NCBI RefSeq assembly: GCF_000243155.2
Contig: NC_018017.1
Span: forward strand, 3,596,001-3,660,000
Reading direction: 5' to 3'
Origin: Desulfitobacterium dehalogenans ATCC 51507
GTDB lineage: Bacteria; Bacillota; Desulfitobacteriia; Desulfitobacteriales; Desulfitobacteriaceae
DNA length: 64,000 nt
This document shows, one piece after another, positions 32,997 to 42,453 of the stretch. The position numbers were made by a program, and so were the translations under genes. The notes under the pieces are model-generated. The model made no database searches. It was not told the origin of the DNA and saw only the letters and a program-made list of their open reading frames with translations. Numbering within the stretch: position 1 is the first letter of the stretch; each line of letters starts with the position of its first letter.

Positions 32997-33752
32997 TTAT
33001 TTTTTTATCGCCACTTTCTGTCCCGTAGTATATATCTTCACTTTTTCAGCCCCGGCTACGATTCTAAAAGCCCGGGCATTATCTTTAATCATAAATCCCG
33101 AAAGTTCTTGAAGCCCATAATCAAAGAGTATCGGTGCCAGAGGGGTCCCCGGCCCTACCAAAGTGGTTCGTTTTGCGTTTTTTGACAATTCAAGAAGCCT
33201 CGGCAACGTCTTATCCACTACAGAAGCACAAGTAATGTAGACATAGTCACACTCCGGAAGAATAAATTCACTTGCCGGCATGGGATAATCCCCTTCCTCC
33301 GGACTCCACTCCAAAATAGAAAGATCGCAGATCGGCTCCAGAAGGCTTTCCAGATGGGGGAAATGCCCCACCACTCCAACCTTTTTGCCCTTCACTTCAT
33401 TCTGAGACATAATAAATGGGTCATTCATGCGATCCTCAACTCTTTTGGCTTCCGAGAATACTACACCATTTTCTCTGGCCACTTGAGGATTATTGTAATA
33501 AGCGTTGATCGCCGCCAAACCAATAGAAGCTTCAATATAATTCCATGACTTAACACAAGCAGCTACCTCTCGCAGAGGAAGGCCTAATAAGTTTTGCGTA
33601 AGCATAGGCATTCTCGTTTCATAGAGACGATTGGGACCGAGCCCCCCACCATCCCCGCTGCGAATCATGGAATGGGTCGTTCCGCATATCAGCTCATCGA
33701 CCAGGTAGTCCTCCGGAATCCCGTTAATCATGGCATCATAGATTTCCCACAT
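32997..33752 (-). CDS. DUF364 protein (putative heavy-metal chelation family)
   Basis: From the ATG at 33752 (AAAGGAAGG upstream) the protein is 251 residues. It has the DUF4213-DUF364 layout: an enolase-N-like first half (DYLVDELICGTTHSMIRSGD, AINAYYN) and a Rossmann-like second half (GKKVGVVGHFPHL, SEFILPECDYVYITCASVVD, LVGPGTPLAP). The first structure of this family came from Desulfitobacterium hafniense and was interpreted as possible heavy-metal chelation; no reaction is established. It is the middle gene of the island operon facing a FecBCD-type importer. Confidence 0.88.
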   Translation of the reverse strand: MWEIYDAMINGIPEDYLVDELICGTTHSMIRSGDGGGLGPNRLYETRMPMLTQNLLGLPLREVAACVKSWNYIEASIGLAAINAYYNNPQVARENGVVFSEAKRVEDRMNDPFIMSQNEVKGKKVGVVGHFPHLESLLEPICDLSILEWSPEEGDYPMPASEFILPECDYVYITCASVVDKTLPRLLELSKNAKRTTLVGPGTPLAPILFDYGLQELSGFMIKDNARAFRIVAGAEKVKIYTTGQKVAIKK

Positions 33753-33787
33753 AGTCTGCCTTCCTTTCACAATGGTCTCATCTTTTA

Positions 33788-34816
33788 TCAGTTAACAGTC
33801 CAAGCCGGCAACTCAGCAATATAATCTCCTGAACGCAAGCGGTTTCTTAATTCGCCCAAAACATTATCCAGTTTCTCTATGGTTTTGAGACTCTCCCTTT
33901 CTTCCTCCGTGGTATCGATGATTTTAGCGATTCCACCGTCTTTAATGACAATGCGTTTATCCGCACTCAAGGCTAAGAGGGGATCATGGGTGGATACTAA
34001 AATAACTTTTTCCCGGTTAGCCAAAAGGGTAATTGCCTGCTTCCTATCGATTCCTGCGTTTTCAATTTCGTCAATCAGTACAATGGGAGACTCGCTGATA
34101 AAAGCAGTATCAGCAATCATCAGCGCCCTTGACTGACCCCCACTGAGTTGAGTTACCTTTGTTTCCTCTGAAAACTTCTCCCCCGCCAGATCATTAGCAC
34201 ACTGAAAGCATCTCCGAATCACATCCTCCGCATGGGGTGTCATCCTGCTCTTCGCATGCATTACTAAAAACTCACGGACCGTTAAATCCATAACGAAGTT
34301 CATGTTCTGAGACAGCTGGGCCACCAGTTTCCCCTCCATCTCAAAGCGTTGAGAATCATCCAGCTCAGACCCATTGATCCGAATTATTCTGCCTGTAGGG
34401 GTATCCCCTTGAGCCAGGCATTCAATATCATTGAGCAGCCTGCTTTTTCCCGATCCGGTGGGACCCACAATACTGATAATTTCTCCGGGATAAATGGTGA
34501 GACTAATTGCTTCAGGTTCTTTTAATTTGTTGTATCCTCCGTGAATTGTCAATGATGAAATGGCCTCCCGGGCACTTCCCCTCAGTGAAAATGTCTCGAG
34601 AAATTGGCAAAAGCTTTGCACGACTTCAAAAGATTCCAACCCGAATTCCACAAGAATTTCCTCATCTGCCTCCTGTAATGCTTCAAGCAAGGGGAGTTCT
34701 TTGGCAATACCGTCCAAACGCAGATTGACCAGAAAGTCAGCCCCAATAGGGTACTCCATCAGCACATCCCCCAGGCTTTTGCTGTGGACCAGTTGAACAA
34801 AATCATTACTTTTCAT
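33788..34816 (-). CDS. ABC-type ATPase with an N-terminal DUF1858-like segment
   Basis: A 342-residue protein without membrane segments. Residues 1-90 (KSLGDVLMEYPIGADFLVN and the Leu-rich helices after it) resemble the small helical DUF1858 fold but lack its Cys. An ABC domain follows: Walker A GPTGSGKS, signature QLSGGQSRAL, Walker B PIVLIDEIEN, and the H-loop STHD. No permease is encoded beside it on this strand, so it may act as a soluble ABC ATPase rather than a transporter part. It overlaps the GTPase gene by 4 bp. Confidence 0.8.
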   Translation of the reverse strand: MKSNDFVQLVHSKSLGDVLMEYPIGADFLVNLRLDGIAKELPLLEALQEADEEILVEFGLESFEVVQSFCQFLETFSLRGSAREAISSLTIHGGYNKLKEPEAISLTIYPGEIISIVGPTGSGKSRLLNDIECLAQGDTPTGRIIRINGSELDDSQRFEMEGKLVAQLSQNMNFVMDLTVREFLVMHAKSRMTPHAEDVIRRCFQCANDLAGEKFSEETKVTQLSGGQSRALMIADTAFISESPIVLIDEIENAGIDRKQAITLLANREKVILVSTHDPLLALSADKRIVIKDGGIAKIIDTTEEERESLKTIEKLDNVLGELRNRLRSGDYIAELPAWTVN

Positions 34817-35502
34817 CGTTTTCCAAACTCCATTTTCTTCATCATTCCCATCTGATAGGATTCCCCGATCCTTGTCTCACCTGTGCAATAGGAGCAGACT
34901 GCTGCTGGTGTCGTGAATCGTAATTTCATATCCCGTGTAGTTCCAATGTCCCGTGCCTGTTGCAGATGCTTGGAAAGTATAAACGCCCCTTGTCCAGTGA
35001 TTCCATTAACAAATACAATCTGCGCCGTGGGATTAACCTGAGTGATATTAAAAGCAAAAACCTCCCGCTCTGCCTGAGAGACAATATCTCCTTTGGTTAC
35101 CACCACAATATCTGCGTACTTCAGCATAGGCCCTATTTTGCGAGGGGTATTGATACCCGAGAGATTATCAATAACACAAACGGATAGGATACCCTTTATA
35201 TATGGTGAACAACGGTTGCATAACCCCGCACTTTCCGTTATAAGCATCTCGAAACCCGATTGCATCCCCCATTGAACAGCATCTTCAATATTGCTGACAA
35301 AGAAATGATCCGGGCAGATTTTTCCTGAAAAGCCGATCTGCACGGGGATCCCTGCTTCTTCATAGCTCAAGTTATCAAAAGAAGTTAAACAGTCAAATTT
35401 TACGACTCCGACTCTCCCTTTTTCTTTCATAGACTCAACCAGCCTTAAGATGACCGAAGTCTTTCCCGAAGACGGGGGCCCTGCCACATTAATTAGTTTC
35501 AC
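34813..35502 (-). CDS. HypB/UreG/CobW-like metallochaperone GTPase
   Basis: A 229-residue SIMIBI GTPase. The P-loop is GPPSSGKTS (residues 8-16), the switch region contains ITESAGLCNRCSPY, and VVVTKGD stands in the place of the NKxD motif. CNRC and CSYC near the C-terminus are likely metal-binding pairs. HypB and UreG deliver nickel and CobW-type proteins deliver other metals, so a metal-insertion role is likely; which metal is not shown. The start is GTG with GAGGTAA upstream. It is the first gene of the minus-strand island operon, divergent from the importer. Confidence 0.82.
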   Translation of the reverse strand: MKLINVAGPPSSGKTSVILRLVESMKEKGRVGVVKFDCLTSFDNLSYEEAGIPVQIGFSGKICPDHFFVSNIEDAVQWGMQSGFEMLITESAGLCNRCSPYIKGILSVCVIDNLSGINTPRKIGPMLKYADIVVVTKGDIVSQAEREVFAFNITQVNPTAQIVFVNGITGQGAFILSKHLQQARDIGTTRDMKLRFTTPAAVCSYCTGETRIGESYQMGMMKKMEFGKR

Positions 35503-35660
35503 AGAATTACCTCCTCAATCATGGGCATAACCGTAATAAAAAGGTTGTAACCAACACAACCAAACATAACTAGATATCACCAAAGAGAAATATACATAAA
35601 TAAATCTTGCTTATATTTTACAACTAACTAAATTCAATTTCTACCTTTTCCAATTTGTTT

Positions 35661-35716
35661 GTATAAGTTTAAGTCCATTTATATTCATTGACTTAAATTA
35701 TTTATACTTGTATAAT
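35661..35716 (+). promoter_or_regulatory. Promoter of the FecBCD-type operon with an overlapping inverted repeat
   Basis: TTGACT (35688-35693) and TATAAT (35711-35716) are 17 bp apart. An imperfect inverted repeat surrounds the -35: GTATAAGTTTAAGTC (35661-35675) and GACTTAAATTATTTATAC (35690-35707). This placement fits a repressor operator, perhaps a metal-dependent one. The rest of the 287-bp divergent spacer is AT-rich without other clear signals. Confidence 0.7.
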
Positions 35717-35789
35717 TTTACTAAACGCCGAAATATTTAAATCAAATTATTAAACACTAAATCTTAGCATATTTAAAGGCGGTAAAGAA

Positions 35790-36803
35790 ATGAAGCAAGC
35801 AGGACAAGGCATCTCTATCGTCATGGGTCTTGGTATGATTCTTCTGATTACTATACTTATCTCTTTTCAGCTTGGCCGTTACCCCATTCCGCCAAAGGAA
35901 TTGTTTGGGATTCTATTTTCCAAGGTCTTTCCTATCGAACAATTTTGGGCCGACCGTCTGGAGATTGTATTAATAAACATTCGTTTACCCCGGATTCTTT
36001 TGGCTTGTTTAGTGGGGTGCTGTCTATCTGCTGCCGGCGCTGCCTATCAGGGCGTTTTCCAAAACCCTATGGCCTCTCCGGATATTCTGGGAGCCTCAGC
36101 AGGAGCAGCCTTTGGTGCTGCCCTAGCTATTCTTAATCATTCAAGCAGCACCCTAATCGCCCTGAGTGCATTTTCTTTCAGCCTCCTTACGGTGGCCATA
36201 GTTTATTTTATCAGTAAGCGCGCCAAAGGAAAAAACATACTTGGCCTGATCTTGGCAGGAATTATGGTGAGCTCGCTTTTTTCGGCAGGTACATCTTTTA
36301 TTAAGTTAGTCGCTGACCCTAACGATCAACTTCCGGCAATTACATATTGGCTTATGGGCAGCTTATCCGGGGCGAAATTGAGTGATATTACTTTTGCTAT
36401 TATTCCTATGGCCATCGGATTAACTCCTTTGCTTCTCCTCCGCTGGCGGTTAAACATTCTTACCCTTGGTGATGATGAGGCTAAGACAATAGGAGTCAAT
36501 GCCAAACAAATTCGCTTGCTTGTCATCATCTGTACTACTTTTGTTACGGCGGCCAGCGTTTCTGTAAGCGGTATGATCGGTTGGGTAGGTTTGGTCATTC
36601 CCCATCTTACCAGAAAACTTGTGGGGAATAACTATACTATATTAATGCCTGCCTCTATGCTTTTGGGAGCAATCTTTCTCCTTATCGTCGACAACTTTTC
36701 CCGAAACCTTCTCACCACTGAAATTCCTCTGGGGATTCTTACCGCTTTTATCGGAGCTCCCTTCTTCATCTACCTTATCACCCGAAAGGGGGAGAGCTAT
36801 TGA
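35790..36803 (+). CDS. FecCD/BtuC-family ABC importer permease
   Basis: A 337-residue permease with about ten membrane helices of the FecCD family. The segments GAAYQGVFQNPMASPDILGASAGAAFGA and GWVGLVIPHLTRKLVG are family hallmarks. This type II importer class carries iron-siderophore, B12, haem and, in Haemophilus MolBC, molybdate. It is the first gene of a three-gene plus-strand operon and ends in a 4-bp overlap with the ATPase gene. Its place opposite metal-handling genes suggests a metal or metal complex as cargo. Confidence 0.9.
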   Translation: MKQAGQGISIVMGLGMILLITILISFQLGRYPIPPKELFGILFSKVFPIEQFWADRLEIVLINIRLPRILLACLVGCCLSAAGAAYQGVFQNPMASPDILGASAGAAFGAALAILNHSSSTLIALSAFSFSLLTVAIVYFISKRAKGKNILGLILAGIMVSSLFSAGTSFIKLVADPNDQLPAITYWLMGSLSGAKLSDITFAIIPMAIGLTPLLLLRWRLNILTLGDDEAKTIGVNAKQIRLLVIICTTFVTAASVSVSGMIGWVGLVIPHLTRKLVGNNYTILMPASMLLGAIFLLIVDNFSRNLLTTEIPLGILTAFIGAPFFIYLITRKGESY

Positions 36804-37606
36804 GTATCGAAGTATCCAACCTTAGTTTTGGCTATGATGAACAGCTCATCCTCAATGATATTAGTTTCTCAGCAGAGGACAATGAGCTGTTATCAATTTT
36901 AGGCCCAAACGGAGTAGGGAAAAGCACGCTTTTTCGCTGCATACTCGGTTTGCTTCATGGGTACAAGGGGCAGGTTTCTCTGAATAACCTGGATATAAAA
37001 AAAATGGGGATAAAGGAAATGGCAAAATATGTAGCCTATATCCCTCAATCTCATTACCCCTTATTTAATTACAGCGTGTTTGACATGGTGCTTATGGGAA
37101 CTACCATACAGATATCCACCCTTTCCAAACCTGGAAAAAGACAAATTCAGCTTGCTGAGGCAGCTCTGGATAGGCTAGAAATCACCCATCTTAAACATAG
37201 AGGCTATACCCAGATAAGCGGCGGGGAAAGACAGCTTGTGCTCATTGCCCGTGCATTGGTCCAGGAAGCTAAAATACTTATTCTTGACGAACCGACTGCA
37301 AACTTGGATTTTGGTAATCAAATCCGGGTTCAAAACCAGATAAAGGCTCTGGCAAAGGACGGATACACTGTTGTTCAATCGACCCACAATCCCGATCAGA
37401 CCTTTCTCTTTTCCGACAAGGTATTAGCTATGAAGGAAGGCAAAGTTCTCGCCTATGGACAACCTAATAAAATATATTCGGAAAACCTGATCAAAACCCT
37501 TTACGGGGTGGATGTAGAGATTCAAAGTTTCTATGAAGATCAGGTAAGGGTCTGTATTCCTAAGGGCATCGTTAAAACGGATCATCTCCGTGAGCACTGC
37601 TCTTAA
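36800..37606 (+). CDS. FecE-type ABC importer ATPase
   Basis: A 268-residue ATPase. Walker A is GPNGVGKST, the signature is QISGGERQLVLIARAL, Walker B is ILILDEPTANLD, and the H-loop is STHNPD. It starts with TTG inside the permease stop region (4-bp overlap), with GGGGGAG upstream. It energises the permease encoded just before it. Together with the lipoprotein gene downstream it forms a complete importer. Confidence 0.92.
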   Translation: MSIEVSNLSFGYDEQLILNDISFSAEDNELLSILGPNGVGKSTLFRCILGLLHGYKGQVSLNNLDIKKMGIKEMAKYVAYIPQSHYPLFNYSVFDMVLMGTTIQISTLSKPGKRQIQLAEAALDRLEITHLKHRGYTQISGGERQLVLIARALVQEAKILILDEPTANLDFGNQIRVQNQIKALAKDGYTVVQSTHNPDQTFLFSDKVLAMKEGKVLAYGQPNKIYSENLIKTLYGVDVEIQSFYEDQVRVCIPKGIVKTDHLREHCS

Positions 37607-37639
37607 ACTATTTAAAAAAAGGAGGCATTACTTCACATT

Positions 37640-38752
37640 ATGAGAAAAAAACTCATCTCAATGCTCTTGGCCATTTCACTTCTATTAACGTTTACCACCG
37701 CTTGCGGCACGAACGCAAACACCCCTAACAACAACCCATCTGTTCCTGCAACCTCAAATCCGGCAGAACTTCCCAAAGGTGAATTGATCAGCTTTACTGA
37801 TTCTGCCGGACGGACTGTCGAAATTCCTGCCAACATTACCCGAGTTGCGGCCTCAGGCACCCTGGCTCAAATCGTGCTCTTTCCTTTAGCCGCCGACCAG
37901 TTTGTAGGCTTAGCCGGCAAGTGGGATCCTTCGGCCAAGCAATATCTGGACCCAAAATATTTCAACCTTCCTGTACTGGGGCAGTTTTATGGCAAAGGCG
38001 ACCTTAACCTTGAAGAAATCGCTAAGGCCGATCCTCAGATCATTATCGACATCGGCGAATCCAAGTCAAGCATTGTCGAAGATATGGACAATATAATGAA
38101 CCAAGTGGGGATTCCCACGGTCCATATCGAAGCCACAACAGAAACGATGCCCGAGGCCTACAGGACTTTAGGCAAGCTGCTCAATAAAGAGGCAGAGGCT
38201 GAAATTCTTGCCCAGTATTGTGAAGAAGTGTTTAAGGAAACTCAGGATATTATGGCCAAGGTTGGGGAAGAAGAAAAGGCCGATTTGGTCTATTGTGTCG
38301 GCGAAAATGGCCTGAATGTCCTGGCAAAGGGCTCTTTTCACGCTGAAATCCTCGATCAAGTAAGCAATAATGTAGCCGTTGTCGATGATATCTCCAGTAA
38401 AGGCGACGGCAACCCCGTGGATATGGAGCAAATCATCTTATGGGATCCTGATGTGATCGTTTTTGCGCCGAACAGTATATACAGTAAAGTGTCTGAGGAT
38501 AAAACCTGGCAGGAATTAAAAGCCATTAAAAACGGCAAGTATTATCAGGTTCCACTGGGCCCCTATAATTGGATGGGTAATCCCCCTTCAGTCAATCGCT
38601 ATATTGGCATGATTTGGATAACTCAGCTGCTCTATCCTGAACAAGCTCAATATGATCTTTACAAAGAAACAGCCAGATACTATAAACTTTTCTATCATTG
38701 TGACCTGACCGAAGAGCAATACAAAGCTCTTGTGACAAATTCAGTCATATAG
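37640..38752 (+). CDS. FecB/BtuF-like substrate-binding lipoprotein
   Basis: A 370-residue solute-binding protein. The signal peptide ends in a lipobox with Cys22 (TFTTACG), so it is membrane-anchored outside the cell. A low-complexity Asn/Pro linker follows, then the two lobes of the class III fold. DSAGRTVEIPANITRVA marks the N-terminal edge, and GPYNWMGNPPSVNRYIGM lies near the ligand cleft. A hairpin terminates the operon. The cargo is unknown; a metal chelate, molybdate/tungstate or a corrinoid is possible. Confidence 0.9.
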   Translation: MRKKLISMLLAISLLLTFTTACGTNANTPNNNPSVPATSNPAELPKGELISFTDSAGRTVEIPANITRVAASGTLAQIVLFPLAADQFVGLAGKWDPSAKQYLDPKYFNLPVLGQFYGKGDLNLEEIAKADPQIIIDIGESKSSIVEDMDNIMNQVGIPTVHIEATTETMPEAYRTLGKLLNKEAEAEILAQYCEEVFKETQDIMAKVGEEEKADLVYCVGENGLNVLAKGSFHAEILDQVSNNVAVVDDISSKGDGNPVDMEQIILWDPDVIVFAPNSIYSKVSEDKTWQELKAIKNGKYYQVPLGPYNWMGNPPSVNRYIGMIWITQLLYPEQAQYDLYKETARYYKLFYHCDLTEEQYKALVTNSVI

Positions 38753-38764
38753 TTTTATAGAATT

Positions 38765-38801
38765 AAAAGACTTCGAGGAGAACATCTCTTCGAAGTCTTT
38801 T
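38765..38801. terminator. Bidirectional terminator between the importer operon and selB
   Basis: AAAAGACTTCGA (38765-38776) pairs with TCGAAGTCTTTT (38790-38801). Both flanks suit intrinsic termination. The core AAAAGACTTCG is shared with the terminator at 48182-48218. Confidence 0.85.
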
Positions 38802-38815
38802 GAATTTCATGAGCC

Positions 38816-40735
38816 CTAACCTAAGAAGTCATGATAATGAATTCCCGGTATGCGCTGATCTTCTTTTCTTAGTGTAATTTTAACACTATCGAAATACTCC
38901 AAATAAGCAATGACGGCTTTTCTGCCAATATTCAATGAATCCCTGACTTCGATCACACTGACGCTCCCTTTGACATCCATTAAGGAGCGAACGGTTTGGT
39001 AGACCTTTTGGAAGGCCTCTTTATGGACAAAGATTCCTTGCCCCAGATCAAAAAGTCTACCTGATTTTTGCAGGAATTTCACTATTTCCTCAATGTCGCC
39101 TATTTTTATACTACCATCTTTTGAAACCTGCAGAATACTTCCGGCATTAATGCCATAGTTCAAAAACGTCGTTTCAATCAGGGCTACTTCCTTTGATGCC
39201 CGGATTCTTGCCAAGGCTTTTCCGTCAAGTTCAGACAGATAATTTCCATCCGTGAGTAAACGATGATTGAAAACAAAATAATTTAGCAATGCGGCAAAAT
39301 CTTTGGGATCTATCCCGGAAAAAGCTCCGCTTTTTAGTTCTTCTTTATCGATTTGATAGCGATAGGGATATTTTTGATACATTTTCCTAAATGCAGATGT
39401 TATTTTATTGAAGTATTTTTCATATTGGTTAAGGCTTAAATATTTATGAGTTTCTTTTAATATAATTAATTTTCCCGATACAACTTCCCTATCCAGGGTT
39501 TCCTGTAATTTAATCCGATCTGTATTCAGCCCTCGCCATAGCTCCTCTGAGCTGAGAGGTTTTTCCGAGGAATTTAATACTAAGGAGATTAACTCCTCCA
39601 AGGTGCCATTTTCACCGATGGCCATGGCATTCATGCTTTCTTGGGAAAACCGCTGTCTGTTCTTCGTGGCATGATACAAGATCCAGCCACCACCAATGGT
39701 AACTGCCGGTGAATAACTGCGGATAATAAACCGATCTTTACGCAGTACGACTACCGGTTCTTCGAAACGCAGCTGACCATAGCCTTTGCTCCCCTCAGCG
39801 ATTTCATCCGTTCCCAAGAGTCTGACCCTGGCCAGAACCTCCTTGGTTCCCGTGTGAACATGGACCCTTTGATTATGTACCAAACTACCTTTGCCTTTAA
39901 CAATATAAATCAGAGCGTCCACAATCCAGATCGGGTTCAGTGTTCCTTCACGGGCAATGGTGTCGCCTCGCTGGATTTCTGATTTTTCGATCCCGGTGAG
40001 ATTCAGGGCACACCGATCTCCGGCGATCGCTTCATCCACACCGCTATTATGGACTTGAATTCCCTTGACCCTTGCGGTGAATCCTGAAGGATAGACTGCC
40101 AGAGTCTCTCCTTTGTTGACAATTCCGCTGGTTATCGTTCCAGTTACGACAGTCCCATGACCTGCCATAGAAAATATCCTGTCAATAGGCAGCCGAAATA
40201 GTTCTTGACCTTCTTTTACCTGTACCTTAAGAGCGAGCTGATCCAAGGTTTCCATCAGTTGAGGAATCCCTTCGCCGGTTACGGAGGATACATGGACAAT
40301 AGGGCTTTCTTCCAGAGTTGTCCCCTGCAGTGTGTTTTGAATATCTTCAAGGATCATTTCCAACCACTCATCGTCGACAAGATCCGTTTTTGTTAAGGCG
40401 ATAACACCGGTCTTAACATTGAGCAGGTTTAAAATATCAAGATGTTCCTTAGTTTGTGGCATAATTCCCTCATCAGCAGCAATGACCAGCATGACGAGAT
40501 CGATACCCGTAGCACCAGCCACCATCGTCTTCACGAATTTCTCATGCCCAGGAACATCAATAATGGAGACATTCTGGCCTGAGGGCAAAGTCAATGAGGC
40601 AAAGCCCAGTTCAATGGTCATGCCCCGGCGTTTCTCTTCATCGAGACGATCTGTATCAATACCGGTCAGTTTTCTCACTAAGGATGTTTTGCCGTGGTCG
40701 ATATGCCCAGCAGTTCCTAATACAATCTTTTTCAT
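38816..40735 (-). CDS. selB: Selenocysteine-specific translation elongation factor SelB
   Basis: From the ATG at 40735 the protein is 639 residues. It begins with a translational GTPase domain ([23 protein letters not shown]), followed by EF-Tu-like beta domains and C-terminal winged helices that bind the SECIS hairpin. It delivers Sec-tRNA-Sec to in-frame UGA. The start lies 5 bases after the selA stop with GGGGTG before it; a longer reading would run into selA and has no ribosome site. The natural client here is the fdnG UGA in the same region. Confidence 0.95.
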   Translation of the reverse strand: MKKIVLGTAGHIDHGKTSLVRKLTGIDTDRLDEEKRRGMTIELGFASLTLPSGQNVSIIDVPGHEKFVKTMVAGATGIDLVMLVIAADEGIMPQTKEHLDILNLLNVKTGVIALTKTDLVDDEWLEMILEDIQNTLQGTTLEESPIVHVSSVTGEGIPQLMETLDQLALKVQVKEGQELFRLPIDRIFSMAGHGTVVTGTITSGIVNKGETLAVYPSGFTARVKGIQVHNSGVDEAIAGDRCALNLTGIEKSEIQRGDTIAREGTLNPIWIVDALIYIVKGKGSLVHNQRVHVHTGTKEVLARVRLLGTDEIAEGSKGYGQLRFEEPVVVLRKDRFIIRSYSPAVTIGGGWILYHATKNRQRFSQESMNAMAIGENGTLEELISLVLNSSEKPLSSEELWRGLNTDRIKLQETLDREVVSGKLIILKETHKYLSLNQYEKYFNKITSAFRKMYQKYPYRYQIDKEELKSGAFSGIDPKDFAALLNYFVFNHRLLTDGNYLSELDGKALARIRASKEVALIETTFLNYGINAGSILQVSKDGSIKIGDIEEIVKFLQKSGRLFDLGQGIFVHKEAFQKVYQTVRSLMDVKGSVSVIEVRDSLNIGRKAVIAYLEYFDSVKITLRKEDQRIPGIHYHDFLG

Positions 40736-40739
40736 TGAT

Positions 40740-42170
40740 TCACCCCACGATGCTCTGCAAGGTTTGCGTAATAAGGGGAAATTCCTTTTCTGATATCGTT
40801 CGAACATTCAGCAGGACTTTGTCCTTAATAATCCTGCAAATAATCGGGGTCGACCCTTTTCTGAGAAGATCCTGCAGCTGGTTTGCAGATAAATCGTCAA
40901 TTGTTAAGGATACCGCCTTGCCTTTTAACAGGACATCCGGCAAAGAACCGCCCCCTGCTTCATCATAAACATCTACGATATCCGTTTGGCATCGCTCATT
41001 CAGCGCAGCATGGAGCTGTCGCTCCAACTCCTGTGCTCTGAGCAGTAACTCTTCTTCTTTTAATGCCAGCATGTTTAAAGCCGGGATCTGCTCAATCGCT
41101 TTTTCAGGATTCATATAGAGTCTCAGCACCTCAGCCAAGGCCGCGATGGAACTTTTATCGCAGCGGACAATGCGGGCAAAAGGATTCTTCTTAATTTTAT
41201 CAATCAATGCCTTTTTGCCGGCAATGACACCAATCTGAGGACCGCCCAGCAATTTATCCCCGCTAAACGTGACGAGATCCACGCCGCCGGCGATGACTTC
41301 CTGCACGGTCGGTTCATGATGCAGTCCGATTTTGGTCAGATCATAAAGGCAGCCGCTGCCCAAATCCTCCAACACCAGTACATTTTTTTCTCTGCCCAAC
41401 TGTACTAAATCCTGAAGAGGAACTTCTTCAGTGAAGCCGGAGATTTTATAATTGCTGGTGTGAACTTTTAACAATACAGCCGTATTTTCGGAAACAGCCT
41501 CGGCATAATCATGCACTTTTGTTTTGTTCGTTGTGCCAACTTCGATCATGGCACAGCCGCTGGAGGCGATAATATCCGGTATGCGGAAGCTTCCGCCGAT
41601 TTCCACCAGTTGGCCTCTGGAAATAATGACTTCCCGCCGGCTTGCCAAGGTATGGAGACTTATAAATACTGCAGCAGCATTATTGTTGACTACCATAGCA
41701 CTTTCAGCGCCGGTTAAACGGGTAATCAGGGACTCAATATGTGCGTGACGGGAGCCTCTGCTGCCGGTTTCAAGATCGAACTCCAGGTTGCTGTAACCTT
41801 CATTGACTTCTTGAATTAAGCCAATAGCGGAACCAGGCAGGGGGGCTCTGCCCAAATTGGTATGAAGCACAATTCCTGTGGCATTAATCAACTTTTGTAA
41901 GCCTGTGTTTCTCTGTTCGCTGAGCTTTTCTTTGAGCTTCTGAATCAAATATGATGTGAGTTCCTGCCGAGGTAGAAGAGACATGGATGTCATGAAGAAT
42001 TTGTCCTCAAGCAACTGTTTTCGATAGTCGTCGATTACCTGCTTTAGTGTTTCGCTGAGCACGGTTTTTCCAATCCTGTCCGTCAAAGCCGCAACTTCAA
42101 GGTCATCCATGATTTCATTCATGGGAGCGATGGTTCTCAGCGCCTTTAATAATTCTAAATCATTCTCCAA
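40740..42170 (-). CDS. selA: L-seryl-tRNA(Sec) selenium transferase
   Basis: A PLP enzyme converting Ser-tRNA-Sec to Sec-tRNA-Sec with selenophosphate. The PLP Lys lies in [14 protein letters not shown], and HTNLGRAPL and [10 protein letters not shown] are family segments. The TTG at 42170 gives 477 residues and has GAGGAGG 8 bases upstream. The earlier ATG (42200) and GTG (42218) lack such a site, and the family does not need their extra residues. It is followed by selB and preceded by tRNA-Sec. selD, for selenophosphate, is not in this window. Confidence 0.95.
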   Translation of the reverse strand: MENDLELLKALRTIAPMNEIMDDLEVAALTDRIGKTVLSETLKQVIDDYRKQLLEDKFFMTSMSLLPRQELTSYLIQKLKEKLSEQRNTGLQKLINATGIVLHTNLGRAPLPGSAIGLIQEVNEGYSNLEFDLETGSRGSRHAHIESLITRLTGAESAMVVNNNAAAVFISLHTLASRREVIISRGQLVEIGGSFRIPDIIASSGCAMIEVGTTNKTKVHDYAEAVSENTAVLLKVHTSNYKISGFTEEVPLQDLVQLGREKNVLVLEDLGSGCLYDLTKIGLHHEPTVQEVIAGGVDLVTFSGDKLLGGPQIGVIAGKKALIDKIKKNPFARIVRCDKSSIAALAEVLRLYMNPEKAIEQIPALNMLALKEEELLLRAQELERQLHAALNERCQTDIVDVYDEAGGGSLPDVLLKGKAVSLTIDDLSANQLQDLLRKGSTPIICRIIKDKVLLNVRTISEKEFPLITQTLQSIVG

Positions 42171-42290
42171 AAACAGTGCCTCCTCATAGGAAAGGGACAT
42201 GAATTGAGCAGAAAGCACACTGCATTTATCATGTCCGCAAATCGCAACTATAGTATTCCGGGCTATTTATCTATTCTTGGTTAAATTACA

Positions 42291-42387
42291 TGGCGGGAAT
42301 GTGTAGGAGTCGAACCTACCTCGGCCGGATCACCCACCCGACAACGGATTTGAAGTCCGCGGAACCCACCGGGATCCATCCATTCCC
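42291..42387 (-). tRNA. selC: tRNA-Sec (anticodon UCA)
   Basis: A 97-base tRNA with the encoded CCA end. The acceptor stem is GGGAATG/CATTCCC, the anticodon loop CTTCAAA gives UCA, there is a long variable arm, and the T-loop is GGTTCGACTCC. The unusual length and long extra arm are typical of selenocysteine tRNA. It lies between fdhE and selA. Confidence 0.97.
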
Positions 42388-42394
42388 ATACTGT

Positions 42395-42424
42395 ATTATA
42401 TATCATACATGGTATGATTTTCAA
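42395..42424 (-). promoter_or_regulatory. Promoter of selC with a palindromic spacer
   Basis: On the minus strand: TTGAAA (42424-42419), 18-bp spacer, TATAAT (42400-42395), 7 bases before the tRNA. The spacer is a perfect palindrome, ATCATAC-N3-GTATGAT, which may be an operator. Confidence 0.75.
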
Positions 42425-42453
42425 ATAGGCAATTTAAATTCTTATAAATCTTT

